From the NCBI GenBank assembly GCA_965208775.1, contig OZ242360.1:186001-250000 (forward strand): 64,000 bases of DNA, written 5' to 3'. Made by a program: the position numbers and the translations under genes. Below, in pieces: positions 7,299-15,947 of the stretch; the stretch's first letter is position 1; each line of letters starts with the position of its first letter. Origin of the DNA: JAPOVO01 sp026708165. GTDB lineage: Bacteria > Chloroflexota > UBA11872 > VXNJ01. The notes beneath the pieces were generated by a model, which was given only the letters and a program-made list of their open reading frames with translations, did no database searches and was not told where the DNA came from.

Positions 7299-8873
7299 AT
7301 GGCAATAAGAAACGCATACGACGTCGTCATGATCGGGGGCGGGCACAACGGACTCGTCGCCTCGTTCTACCTGGCGCGCGCCGGTCTCAGCGTGCTGGTT
7401 CTGGAAGCCGGGGGACAGGTAGGCGGCGCGTGCATCACGGAGGAGCTGTTTCCCGGATACCTCCACGAATCGTGCGCACAGAGCTTCTACGCTCTTCAAC
7501 CTGAGATATTGCGAGACACCCGACTCGTCGAACGCGGGCTCAGGGGCCGCACGGGCGGCGTCGGGACGCATCTCTATCTCGACGGCCGCAGCCTGACGCT
7601 TACCGGTGACGAGTCGAACGACTTCGATCAAATCGCTCAGTTCTCCGTGCACGACGCCGGAAACTACGCCCAGTGGCACGACTTCGAAGAGCGCGCAAGC
7701 CGTCTTCTCCAGCCATACATCATGAAGCCGCCGGTTTCCCTTGCCCGCATATTCGCCGACTACCAGGGAACGAGCGACGAAGCGCTGCTTTCGAGACTGG
7801 TGACCGCCTCGATGGGTCAAATCATGGGGGACTTCTTCGAGTCCGACGAGATCCTCGCCGCGATGTGGAATCCCGCCGATCTCGGGTCGCTTTGGGAGAC
7901 CGGGTCCGGTTTCGGATTCGCTCTGTCCAGAGCTGTGAGCCGACGTGAAATCAGAGGCGTTATCAAGCCGGGGGGCACCATAGTCGGAGGTATAGGGCAG
8001 GTAACTCGTCTCCTGGCGGAAGCGGCGGAGGAAGAGGGAGCGGAAATCCTGACGGCGAGTCCCGTAAGCGAGATCCTCGTCGAGTCCGGGGCCGCAGCCG
8101 GCGTGGAGCTGGTTGACGGGGACCGAATTGCCGCAAGAACTGTAGTGTCGAGCGCGGACCCAAAACGCACTTTCTTGAATCTGCTTGCCGAGAGCGATCT
8201 TGACGCCGGCTTCCTAAGGAGAGTCAGAAACCTGCGCGCGAAATACGGCTGTCTGAAATTCCTCTGCACGCTTTCCGAGCTGCCGGTGTTCTACGCGACC
8301 GAACACCTGGACACCGAATGGATCGCCGGCGGCGTTATTAGAGTGCGACCTTCCACGCGCTATCGCGATAGTGCGTGGGAAGACGTTTGGGCCGGCAGAC
8401 TACCGCGCGCGCCGATGCTGGCGATCGCTCATCCTTCGGTCAGCGATCCCTCACGCGCTCCCGCGGGTAAGCACACAGGCTCCTGGTACATCGAATTCGC
8501 ACCTCATCGCCTTGCGGACGGTACGTGGGACGAAAGGCGGCAGGAGATGGCTGACCGCCTCCTCGACATCATCGACCAGTACTCGCCCAACTACCGGAGC
8601 GCGATCATCGATTACAAGCTGATAACGCCTCTGGATCTCGAGCGTGACCGCCTGCTCTCTGACGGCAACATCCACCACATCGACGTCATCCCCGGCCAGA
8701 TGCTCGACCAGCGCCCGCTTCCCGAGCTGTCCCAGTACCGAGCGCCGATAGAAGACCTCTACCTTTGCGGAGCCGGGATGCATCCGTGGGGAGAGGTCAA
8801 CGGCGCTCCGGGCCACAACGCCGCCCACCAGATTCTGCGGGACCTCAATCAGCCGAAGCTTGGGTTGGGATAG
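7299..8873 (+). CDS. FAD-dependent oxidoreductase, PYROXD2/phytoene-desaturase-like (copy 2)
   Basis: A 524-residue paralogue of the preceding gene. The FAD motif GGGHNG is near residues 13-18 (Gly for Ala in the second position), with LEAGGQVGG after it and LYLCGAGMHPWGEVNG near the C-terminus. The two proteins align end to end. Some stretches are identical at protein level, for instance around residues 20-35 and the DQRPLPELSQYRAPIED segment, and the underlying DNA there is also nearly the same. Divergence is concentrated in the middle substrate-binding region (about 100-130 and 240-360). A short AGGTAGGA site precedes the ATG. The pair may form a heteromer or act on related substrates; the sequence does not decide. 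Confidence 0.9.
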   Translation: MAIRNAYDVVMIGGGHNGLVASFYLARAGLSVLVLEAGGQVGGACITEELFPGYLHESCAQSFYALQPEILRDTRLVERGLRGRTGGVGTHLYLDGRSLTLTGDESNDFDQIAQFSVHDAGNYAQWHDFEERASRLLQPYIMKPPVSLARIFADYQGTSDEALLSRLVTASMGQIMGDFFESDEILAAMWNPADLGSLWETGSGFGFALSRAVSRREIRGVIKPGGTIVGGIGQVTRLLAEAAEEEGAEILTASPVSEILVESGAAAGVELVDGDRIAARTVVSSADPKRTFLNLLAESDLDAGFLRRVRNLRAKYGCLKFLCTLSELPVFYATEHLDTEWIAGGVIRVRPSTRYRDSAWEDVWAGRLPRAPMLAIAHPSVSDPSRAPAGKHTGSWYIEFAPHRLADGTWDERRQEMADRLLDIIDQYSPNYRSAIIDYKLITPLDLERDRLLSDGNIHHIDVIPGQMLDQRPLPELSQYRAPIEDLYLCGAGMHPWGEVNGAPGHNAAHQILRDLNQPKLGLG

Positions 8874-8956
8874 TAGATACAGCTGTGCCATCTGACAGGT
8901 AGACATAGACCAGCCACGGCGTGTCCAACGCTCTACAATGTGGTGTCCCGCCATAA

Positions 8957-9754
8957 ATGGAAGCGATGCCCGTGACAGACACACTTGAGCTGATCGCCTA
9001 CGACACAACAGACGAGCGGGCGGAGGCAGTCGAGCGCGACGGATATGCCTACATGCCGGGCGTGCTGGACGCCGACGAGGTTGCCGAGCTGCGCGACCAC
9101 ATCGCCGCGCTGGAGCCAAACCCCGACGCGTTCGACCGCCGCGACGACATCGACAAGCACATCAAGACGACATTCAATCGCGATCCGTACTTCGTCAGAT
9201 TCCTCGACATGGAGCCCGCGGCCAGCCTGGCCGAACGGGTGATGGGCGAAGACTGCCACGTAATCGGAATGACCGGCTGGATGACCGGACCGAATCGGCC
9301 CGATCAGAACCTCCACGTCGACTACCTGCCGCTGGAGATTCCCGAAGACCTGCTCCTCGACGGTAGGGTCAAGATGCCCGTCTTCATCGCCACGGCACAC
9401 TATTACCTCAACGACCTCTACGAGGAGCTGGGGCCTACCAAGTTCATCCCGGGGAGCCACTTCGCCGGACGCAAGCCGACGCCGGAAGACAAGACATGGC
9501 GGGGCGCGGAAGAGAAGAGCCTGATGTGCAAGGCCGGCGATTGCGTGCTGTTCCGGTCGGAAGTCTGGCACCGCGGCTCCGCCAACTCCAGCGGCGAGAC
9601 TCGGTACCTGCTACAGGTCCACTACGCCCAGCGCATGATCACCCAGAAGTTCCCGCCCTATCTTCGATTTCAGTTCAATCCGGACAGCCTGGCAATAGCC
9701 AACCCCCGCCAGCGCCGCTTCCTCGGCGACCACAAAAACTCCAACTACGACTGA
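8957..9754 (+). CDS. Phytanoyl-CoA dioxygenase (PhyH) family protein
   Basis: An Fe(II)/2-oxoglutarate-dependent oxygenase of 265 residues with the jelly-roll core. The facial triad is visible: H120-x-D122 in LHVDY and the distal H205 in VWHRGSAN, followed by R216 for the 2-oxoglutarate carboxylate. The TKFIPGSH segment (161-168) is typical of the family. Bacterial members oxidise diverse small molecules. Two starts are possible, 8957 and the ATG at 8966; neither has a strong ribosome site. It follows the flavoprotein pair by 83 bases in the same orientation and may be co-transcribed with it. Confidence 0.88.
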   Translation: MEAMPVTDTLELIAYDTTDERAEAVERDGYAYMPGVLDADEVAELRDHIAALEPNPDAFDRRDDIDKHIKTTFNRDPYFVRFLDMEPAASLAERVMGEDCHVIGMTGWMTGPNRPDQNLHVDYLPLEIPEDLLLDGRVKMPVFIATAHYYLNDLYEELGPTKFIPGSHFAGRKPTPEDKTWRGAEEKSLMCKAGDCVLFRSEVWHRGSANSSGETRYLLQVHYAQRMITQKFPPYLRFQFNPDSLAIANPRQRRFLGDHKNSNYD

Positions 9755-9794
9755 TCCCGACTCCAGTTTTAGGACGACCACCAGCAGGAGGTTT

Positions 9795-10787
9795 CTAAGG
9801 GATCCGCAGGGTGCGGCCTTCCTCGGCTGACTGACGGGCGTAGAGGGTTACCCTGGTTGCTTCGATTGCGTCCTTTGTCGTGAGAAGTGTGGGGCTGTCG
9901 CCGCGGACGTTGTTGAGGAAGTCCTGGATCATGCCGTGCGGCGGCTCGACCGGATCGACGAGGCGGAAGTCGTCGGCATCAGTGGCGTAGCGCACGTGCT
10001 TGTCCAGGCCATCTCTCACCTCCAACGCCCCATCGTCGCCGGCGACTATCATTAGGTAGTCCATAAAGTCCGCGGCCCCGAGCGCGCTGAGCCAGTCGGT
10101 GCGCAGCAAGGCTGAGGATCCGCCTTCCAGCTTTAGCAGGATCGCGCCGTGGTCCTGGAAGTTGGGTATTTGGGGAAACTTCAGGTTGGCGTGATGGGCC
10201 GTCACCTCGACGACCTCCTTGCCTGAGAACCACCGCACCAGGTCGACGCTGTGGCAGCCCAGATCGACGATGGCGCCGCCGTTCATTGTGTCGTCAAGCT
10301 CCCATGGCTTCCTGTCGGCGAGTTGCATCTTGTGGGGATTCTGAACGTAGCAGTTGATCACACGTCCAACCAGACCGTCCGAAACGACGCGGCTGGCCGC
10401 ACGGTAGATCGAGGTGAACCGCATGGTGAACCACGGATAGATAACCCGACTGTTGCGTGCAAGCGCCCGCTCGACTCTCATGAGGCCTTCTATGGTCGTG
10501 ACGACCGGCTTATCGACTAGCACGTGAAGCCCGCGGTTTACGGCGTCCTCGATGGCGTCGGCTTTCTCATGGTTGGCGGTGACCAGAATGATCGCGTCGA
10601 CCTCTTCGACGTCCAGCATCCGGCGGTAGTCCTGATATGCGGAAAAATCGCCGAGAGCAGTCAGCTCGGCGAGGCACTCCGGCCTGTCTTCAGCCACGGC
10701 CGTGATCTCGCAATCAGGATGAGCCAGTACTTGCCTGACCATTCCGAATACGTGGCCGTGCCTGTTTCCGACTACCGCAAAACGCAT
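9795..10787 (-). CDS. Gfo/Idh/MocA family oxidoreductase
   Basis: A 330-residue NAD(P)-dependent dehydrogenase of the glucose-fructose oxidoreductase/inositol dehydrogenase type. The N-terminal Rossmann fold starts at once (MRFAVVGNRHGHVFG); the usual third Gly is His. VDKPVVT near residues 93-99 is the family's EKP-like catalytic Lys motif. DLGCHSVDLVRWF (about 176-188) carries the catalytic His. The start at 10787 was chosen because GAGGAGG lies just upstream; an earlier in-frame start at 10847 lacks one. It diverges from the sugar-binding protein gene at 11010, so it may act on the sugar that system imports. Confidence 0.9.
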   Translation of the reverse strand: MRFAVVGNRHGHVFGMVRQVLAHPDCEITAVAEDRPECLAELTALGDFSAYQDYRRMLDVEEVDAIILVTANHEKADAIEDAVNRGLHVLVDKPVVTTIEGLMRVERALARNSRVIYPWFTMRFTSIYRAASRVVSDGLVGRVINCYVQNPHKMQLADRKPWELDDTMNGGAIVDLGCHSVDLVRWFSGKEVVEVTAHHANLKFPQIPNFQDHGAILLKLEGGSSALLRTDWLSALGAADFMDYLMIVAGDDGALEVRDGLDKHVRYATDADDFRLVDPVEPPHGMIQDFLNNVRGDSPTLLTTKDAIEATRVTLYARQSAEEGRTLRIP

Positions 10788-10939
10788 CAAGACCTCCTCG
10801 CACACTAGTGGCGCGCTCTCGGACGACACCGGACGGCGTCCGCGCAACCAAACGCAATACTCGCATACTCGACACGCCTGTCGCGTTCGCGGGTCGATTT
10901 GACCAGGCTTTAGCCCGCTTTTTCACTTGATCGATTGGG

Positions 10940-11009
10940 TTACTGCTAGAAATAGGGGCCAGTGGTGTATAAATCACGTTACACGGATGAGATCCGGAGG
11001 AGGACTCAG
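10940..11009 (+). promoter_or_regulatory. Conserved leader/promoter of binding-protein gene A (copy 1)
   Basis: This 70-base leader matches the one at 14209-14280 almost base for base: TTACTGC, AAATAGGGGC, TGGTGTATAAATCACG and CCGGAGGAGGAC. TATAAAT at 10968-10974 lies 36 bases before the ATG and is a good -10 candidate. No convincing -35 is placed 17 bases upstream, so an activator site in the AAATAGGGGC block is possible. Confidence 0.5.
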
Positions 11010-12602
11010 ATGATTAGAGACAAACTTTCGCGCCGCAAGGCACTGCGAGCGCTCGCGCTGGCCGGCGGTTCCGGCGTTACCGTTGCGGTCCTGGCCGGCT
11101 GCGGCGAGACCCAGGTCGTAACCGAGACCAAGATCCAGGAAGTGATCAAAGAAGTTCCGGTCGATCGGGTCGTAACCAAGATCGTCAAGGAAGAAGTTGC
11201 GGTCGAGGTCGAGAAGGTCGTAACTCAAGAGGTCGAAAAGGTAGTCGTCCAGGAGAAGGTTGTAGTCGAGGAAAAGGTCGTCACCAAGGTCGTCAAGGAA
11301 GTGGCCATGGCGCCGGCTGCCATCGAGCTTGAAATCTGGTACAACCAGCAGCGCGGCGGACCCGGAATGCACGGCATCTGGAACAAGGCGGCGCTCGACT
11401 TCCAGTCGATGCACCCCAACGTGCGGGTATCAGTGACGCCGTTCGCCCACGGCGACATGGAGGTCAAGGTTCTTACCGCCGTAGCCGGGGGCGTCACGCC
11501 AGATATCGCTTATCTACACCAGGACTGGACGGCGACGTTTGCGCATAAGAACGTCATTTATCCGGACGAAGAATTTCTGAACTCCAGTGAAATTCTGGAT
11601 GACTTCCACGATGGCGTGATCGCCGAATTCAAGCTGTTCGGCAAGACGTGGGGGCTGCCCGTTACTTCCCAGCCTGGCTATTCGCTCTACAACCGAAGTA
11701 TCACGGAGCCGCTTGGATTGGAAGATCCCTGGGACCTCTACGACAAGGGCGAATACACGACCGACTGGTATTTCCAGTACTTGCAGGCCGCCCGCCAGGG
11801 TGAAGGTGTCGACTCCATCTATGGCGCCGACGAATTCGCTCCGGTCTTGAAAGTCCAGTATGTCGCATTGTGGGGATTCGATTCGCCAGTCTGGAACGAG
11901 GACGTTACGGAGATGGCGTTCCACACGGACAAGGCAGCCGAAGCCTGGAACTGGTTGGCGGCCCCGGTGAAGAACGGTTGGGTGCCCAGTCGTCAGGATC
12001 AGAAGGCAACCGTAGGCGGCTCGGCGGGTCTTTTCAACAGCGGTAAATTGGGCATGATCCTGTGGCACGCCCGGCAGAACAACCAGAAATACGCGGAGGC
12101 GACGCGTCGCGCCTTCTCGGCGGCGAGCTTCGAACCGATCGAACCAGCGATCGTGCCGCATTTCGATTGGCCGGTTGGCGGCCCTGTATATCGCAACACC
12201 GGCAACGGATATGGCGTATTGCAGGCGAGCAAGACTCCGGACGACGCCTGGGACCTGCTGATCCAGCTTGTCGAAAGCGTTGGCCGCGGCCACATGGGTC
12301 TGGGGCTCTCAATACCCACCAAGAAGTCACTGGTAGGCGCCGAGGAGTTCATTGGCTCGTTTCATCCCTGGGAGCAGGAGCGCCCCGAAGTCTTCGACAT
12401 AATTCAGACTGCGGAGACACCGTCATTCTTGTCGCCGCCTGGATACACCGAGATTCAGACCATGGCCCGCGCCGCTTACGACGAGATAGTGCTAGCGGAC
12501 GCGACACCCCAAGACGCGATGGGAGACATCAAGTCTCGGGTCGACGACATCCTGGCAGGTGGGCCGAAGGGCATGAGACGAACATTCCCAGGCGATAGAT
12601 AG
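11010..12602 (+). CDS. ABC sugar-binding lipoprotein (family 1), without adjacent permeases
   Basis: A 530-residue solute-binding protein. The leader has S7-R-R-K and a lipobox ending at Cys31 (LAGC); the mature protein would be lipid-anchored outside the membrane. Residues 36-99 form a long Val/Glu/Lys spacer made of repeated VVxKxVxxE-like units with no Gly or Pro apart from P50. The periplasmic-binding fold follows. The start at 11010 has GGAGGAGG; a longer frame from 10962 is disregarded. It is a near duplicate of the protein at 14281, sharing leader DNA, spacer and most of the fold, but the gene downstream is a PhyH oxygenase, not a permease. It may feed the permeases at 15948-17836. Confidence 0.9.
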   Translation: MIRDKLSRRKALRALALAGGSGVTVAVLAGCGETQVVTETKIQEVIKEVPVDRVVTKIVKEEVAVEVEKVVTQEVEKVVVQEKVVVEEKVVTKVVKEVAMAPAAIELEIWYNQQRGGPGMHGIWNKAALDFQSMHPNVRVSVTPFAHGDMEVKVLTAVAGGVTPDIAYLHQDWTATFAHKNVIYPDEEFLNSSEILDDFHDGVIAEFKLFGKTWGLPVTSQPGYSLYNRSITEPLGLEDPWDLYDKGEYTTDWYFQYLQAARQGEGVDSIYGADEFAPVLKVQYVALWGFDSPVWNEDVTEMAFHTDKAAEAWNWLAAPVKNGWVPSRQDQKATVGGSAGLFNSGKLGMILWHARQNNQKYAEATRRAFSAASFEPIEPAIVPHFDWPVGGPVYRNTGNGYGVLQASKTPDDAWDLLIQLVESVGRGHMGLGLSIPTKKSLVGAEEFIGSFHPWEQERPEVFDIIQTAETPSFLSPPGYTEIQTMARAAYDEIVLADATPQDAMGDIKSRVDDILAGGPKGMRRTFPGDR

Positions 12603-12635
12603 CAGGTCGGCATCGCAATTCAGTGCGACGTGATC

Positions 12636-12666
12636 CAGCGGCCTCCGGCAATGCCGGAGGCCGCTG
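12636..12666 (+). terminator. Strong hairpin after the binding-protein gene
   Basis: A perfect 14-bp stem (12636-12649 with 12653-12666) with a three-base AAT loop begins 33 bases after the stop codon at 12602. There is no T-run after it, so it may be a stabilising or attenuating hairpin rather than a classical intrinsic terminator. Confidence 0.65.
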
Positions 12667-12891
12667 TGTATTAGCGCACCGACCTGGCAGGTCACTGGCC
12701 GGAGTCGCGGCCGTCGATCAAGCAGCATCGCGTCGTCGGATTCGGAGGCGGCTTCAGTGATAGGACGAACATAGGACCTTCACTACTAAGTCAACTCGGA
12801 AGACATGAAGGGTATTTCGTGTACAGTTTGAAACCAGAATATGGAAGCCGGGCTTCCGTTTATCCCGTCGGGTGGTGCGAGAGGTGAGCCA

Positions 12892-13890
12892 ATGTATACA
12901 GAACAACTGGGACTGACGCGCACGCAGGTTGACCAGTTCGAGACCGAGGGATTCGTGGTTGTAGACGAGGTCATCGATCCGGAGTACTTCGCTCCTCTCA
13001 TGTCCGACTACAGCGACATACTCGACGAGGTTGCCGCTGATCTTCTTTCGCGGGGAGAAATCTCAACCTACGATCCGACCGCCGACTTTCAAGAGCGCGT
13101 GCTGGACGTCGTTCGTCAATCCGGCACGCTGGACTTGGGGCCTTTCGACATCATCCTCTTGCAGCAGAATGTTCACCGGGACACGCCCATGTATCTGGGG
13201 GAAGCCGCCTTCAATATCATGCGTCATCCGCGGCTTCTCGATGCGGTGGAATCTCTAATAGGCCCCGAGATTTACTCCAATCCGATACAGCACATACGTT
13301 TGAAAGTTCCGCTGAACTTGCATGACTCCGACTACCATTGGAGCCAGGGGCTCGGAGTCTCGAACACGACTTCGTGGCATCAAGACGGGGCGGTCACCAC
13401 AGAGGATTCGGACGATACCAAAATGATCACCGCGTGGGTTGCCGTTACCGACGTAACCGAGGAAAACGGCTGCCTGGCGGTAATTCCCCAGAGCCATATC
13501 GATGGGCTGGCGGGACACTGCGTGAATCCTTCTGGCGCCGGCACCGGCCTGGTCATTCCGGACCATTTGATTCCGGTGGACAAGATGACTCCGCTTCCGG
13601 TTCGCGCCGGCGGTGTCATCCTGTTCGCTCGCCATACGATGCACAGGGCTCTACCAAACGTCAGTGACTCCGTACGCTGGAGTCTGGACCTGCGGTACCA
13701 GCCCACCGGCCAGCCGACGGGGCGCGCGTTCTTCCCAGGATTCGTCGCGCGCAGTCGCAAGGACCCTTCGTCGGAGCTGCACGACCATGCGGCCTGGGTG
13801 AGAAGCTGGCATGAAGTCCGCGAGATTTTCGCCGACGAAGCGATGCCAAAATACAATCGATGGAAGTCGGACGCCCCCTGGTGTGCTTGA
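12892..13890 (+). CDS. Phytanoyl-CoA dioxygenase (PhyH) family protein
   Basis: 332 residues, somewhat longer than the other PhyH proteins here because of an inserted region around 60-100. The Fe(II) ligands H163-Q-D165 (SWHQDG) and H251 (TMHRALPN) and the 2-oxoglutarate Arg262 (VRWSLDLRY) are all present. The family's N-terminal helix reads LTRTQVDQFETEGFVVV. The ATG at 12892 was chosen because GAGAGGTGAG lies just upstream; a longer frame starts at 12841 without a site. It sits between the two duplicated sugar-binding protein genes, so it probably acts on an intermediate of the same pathway. Confidence 0.88.
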   Translation: MYTEQLGLTRTQVDQFETEGFVVVDEVIDPEYFAPLMSDYSDILDEVAADLLSRGEISTYDPTADFQERVLDVVRQSGTLDLGPFDIILLQQNVHRDTPMYLGEAAFNIMRHPRLLDAVESLIGPEIYSNPIQHIRLKVPLNLHDSDYHWSQGLGVSNTTSWHQDGAVTTEDSDDTKMITAWVAVTDVTEENGCLAVIPQSHIDGLAGHCVNPSGAGTGLVIPDHLIPVDKMTPLPVRAGGVILFARHTMHRALPNVSDSVRWSLDLRYQPTGQPTGRAFFPGFVARSRKDPSSELHDHAAWVRSWHEVREIFADEAMPKYNRWKSDAPWCA

Positions 13891-14208
13891 AGCGATCTGG
13901 ATTTACGTCCGTAGTTTCCGGTCCCTGTCCACATCTCTAGATCGTCGTTGGCGTCTTAGGCCCGCGTCGATGACCTAGTGGGGATGGTTTCGGGGCCCTT
14001 CTGAAGTATCACGAGACCCGCACGCTCGTGGTAACGATCTTTCCGGTCAAGTCGGTTCAAAAACCCGCGTAAACCATCGACCTTCTGATAGCCTGCGACT
14101 CGAGGGTAGTCACACGGTGTTTTAGGCTGGCTTTTGAATACGGGGAATTCGGCTGACGTGCGTTGGCGCAGCGACGTTTTGGGCAGCTTTCTTACTCTTC
14201 CGACTTGA
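13891..14208. other. Intergenic region before the second binding-protein gene
   Basis: A 318-base stretch with stops in all frames on the plus strand and no ribosome site. It ends where the conserved leader begins at 14209. No repeat or strong hairpin was noticed. Confidence 0.4.
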
Positions 14209-14280
14209 TTACTGCCCCAAATAGGGGCTAATGGTGTATAAATCACGCTACATGGGTGAGAGACCCGGAGGAGGACCCAA
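14209..14280 (+). promoter_or_regulatory. Conserved leader/promoter of binding-protein gene A (copy 2)
   Basis: Second copy of the leader described at 10940-11009. TATAAAT is at 14237-14243, 38 bases before the ATG, and the ribosome site CCGGAGGAGGAC is the same. The differences are scattered single bases and a small insertion near 14265, so the core elements appear to be under selection. Confidence 0.5.
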
Positions 14281-15873
14281 ATGATTAGAGATAAATTTTC
14301 ACGCCGCAAGGCACTGCGAGCGCTGGCATTGGCCGGCGGTTCCGGCGTTACCGTTGCGGTCCTGGCCGGCTGCGGTGAAACCCAGGTTGTAACCGAAACC
14401 AAGATCCAGGAAGTGATCAAAGAGGTTCCGGTCGATCGGGTCGTAACCAAGATCGTCAAGGAAGAAGTTGCGGTCGAGGTCGAGAAGGTCGTAACTCAAG
14501 AGGTCGAGAAGGTAGTCGTCCAGGAAAAGGTCGTCGTCGAGGAAAAGGTCGTCACTCAAGTTGTCAGGGAAGTGGCAACCGCGCCGCCCTCGGTCGAGTT
14601 GGAGGTCTGGTACAACCAGCAGCGCGGCGGACCCGGAATGCACGGCATCTGGAACAAGGCGGCGCTCGACTTCCAGTCGATGAACTCAAGCGCAAGGGTG
14701 TCGGTCGTACCGTTTGCCCACGGCGACATGGAGGTCAAGGTTCTGACCGCCGTAGCCGGTGGAACCACGCCGGACATCGCATACCTCCATATGGACTGGG
14801 CCGCGACTTTCGCGGCGAAGAACGTCGTGCTTGATCTCGAGCCGTACACGAAGACCAGCGACATCTTGGACGACGTCTACGCGAGCGCTATCGCGAGCTT
14901 TCAGGTATACGGCAAGACCTGGGGGTTGCCGGTCGTCTCGCAGCCGGGTTTCGTTCTATACAACCAGAACGTCGTCGAACCTTTGGGGCTGGGCGATCCG
15001 TGGGACCTCTATCAGAATGGCGAGTTCACCGCTGAGTGGTATGACAACTATCTGGCGGCTGCCCGGCAGGGCGAAGGCGCCGACGCCATTTACGGCGGTT
15101 TTGAGTTCCCCGCGATACTGAAGCACCAGTACCTCGCCTTGTGGGGGCACGATGCCGCTGTGTGGAACCAGGACATGACCGAATCGGCGATGCATTCGGA
15201 CAACGCCGCGAACGCATGGAACTGGTTGGCGGGGCACGTTACCAATGGACTGGTCCCGACCCGAAGCGAGCAGGGCACCTTCGTCGGAGGCAGCGCCGGT
15301 CTGTTCAACAGCAACAAACTCGGAATGATGCTCCACGCACGCCAAAACAACCAGAAATTCGCCGAGTCAACGAGACGCGCATTCGCGGCGGCCAGCTATG
15401 AGCCAATCGAGCCGGCGATAGCGCCGAATCCCAGTTGGCCGAACGGCGACGAGTACTTCCGGGACGGCGGCAACGGCTACGGCGTCCTGCAAGCCAGCAA
15501 GTTCCCGGACGAGACCTACGAGCTGCTTGTCCACCTGACCGACAGCGTGGGACGCGGACACATGGGTCTGGGTCTGTCGATCCCGACCAAGAGGTCCCTG
15601 GCCAACGCCGAAGAGTTCATCGGCTCCTTCCATCCGTGGGAACAGGACCGGGCGGAGGTCTTCGACATAATCCAGACCGACGCGACTCCGGCGTTCGTCC
15701 AGCCACCGCGTTACACCGAGATCCAGACGCTCGCCAGGGCGGGGTATGACGAGATCGTGCTCGGCGGGGTTTCACCTCAGGACGCGATGGGAGCGATCAA
15801 GTCTCAGGTCGACGAGATTCTTCAGGAGGCCCCTCCGGGCTTGAAGCGCGCCTTCCCCGGGGACATGAAGTAG
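14281..15873 (+). CDS. ABC sugar-binding lipoprotein (family 1) of transporter system A
   Basis: 530 residues and a paralogue of the protein at 11010: same 30-residue leader with S-R-R-K, Cys31 lipobox and Val/Glu/Lys spacer (36-99). The LEVWYNQQRGGPGMHG segment at the start of the fold is nearly unchanged. Differences cluster in the ligand-binding lobes, for example residues about 180-215 and 380-400. That points to related but distinct ligands. The ATG has GGAGGAGG seven bases upstream. Two permease genes follow, separated by a strong hairpin, forming a carbohydrate-uptake importer (CUT1) arrangement. No ATPase gene is present, as is usual where one ATPase serves several importers. Confidence 0.92.
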   Translation: MIRDKFSRRKALRALALAGGSGVTVAVLAGCGETQVVTETKIQEVIKEVPVDRVVTKIVKEEVAVEVEKVVTQEVEKVVVQEKVVVEEKVVTQVVREVATAPPSVELEVWYNQQRGGPGMHGIWNKAALDFQSMNSSARVSVVPFAHGDMEVKVLTAVAGGTTPDIAYLHMDWAATFAAKNVVLDLEPYTKTSDILDDVYASAIASFQVYGKTWGLPVVSQPGFVLYNQNVVEPLGLGDPWDLYQNGEFTAEWYDNYLAAARQGEGADAIYGGFEFPAILKHQYLALWGHDAAVWNQDMTESAMHSDNAANAWNWLAGHVTNGLVPTRSEQGTFVGGSAGLFNSNKLGMMLHARQNNQKFAESTRRAFAAASYEPIEPAIAPNPSWPNGDEYFRDGGNGYGVLQASKFPDETYELLVHLTDSVGRGHMGLGLSIPTKRSLANAEEFIGSFHPWEQDRAEVFDIIQTDATPAFVQPPRYTEIQTLARAGYDEIVLGGVSPQDAMGAIKSQVDEILQEAPPGLKRAFPGDMK

Positions 15874-15905
15874 CGTAGGACACAACGCAGGTCTAACCGC
15901 CCGCC

Positions 15906-15943
15906 GGGTGGCGGCTTCCTCGACCGGTTCGAGGCCGCCGCCC
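15906..15943 (+). terminator. GC-rich hairpin between binding-protein and permease genes
   Basis: GGGTGGCGGC (15906-15915) pairs with GCCGCCGCCC (15934-15943) with one G-T pair, then CTCG pairs with CGAG inside a three-base bulge, closing a seven-base loop. It ends four bases before the permease start. It may protect the upstream mRNA or attenuate read-through, giving more binding protein than permease. Confidence 0.6.
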
Positions 15944-15947
15944 GCGG

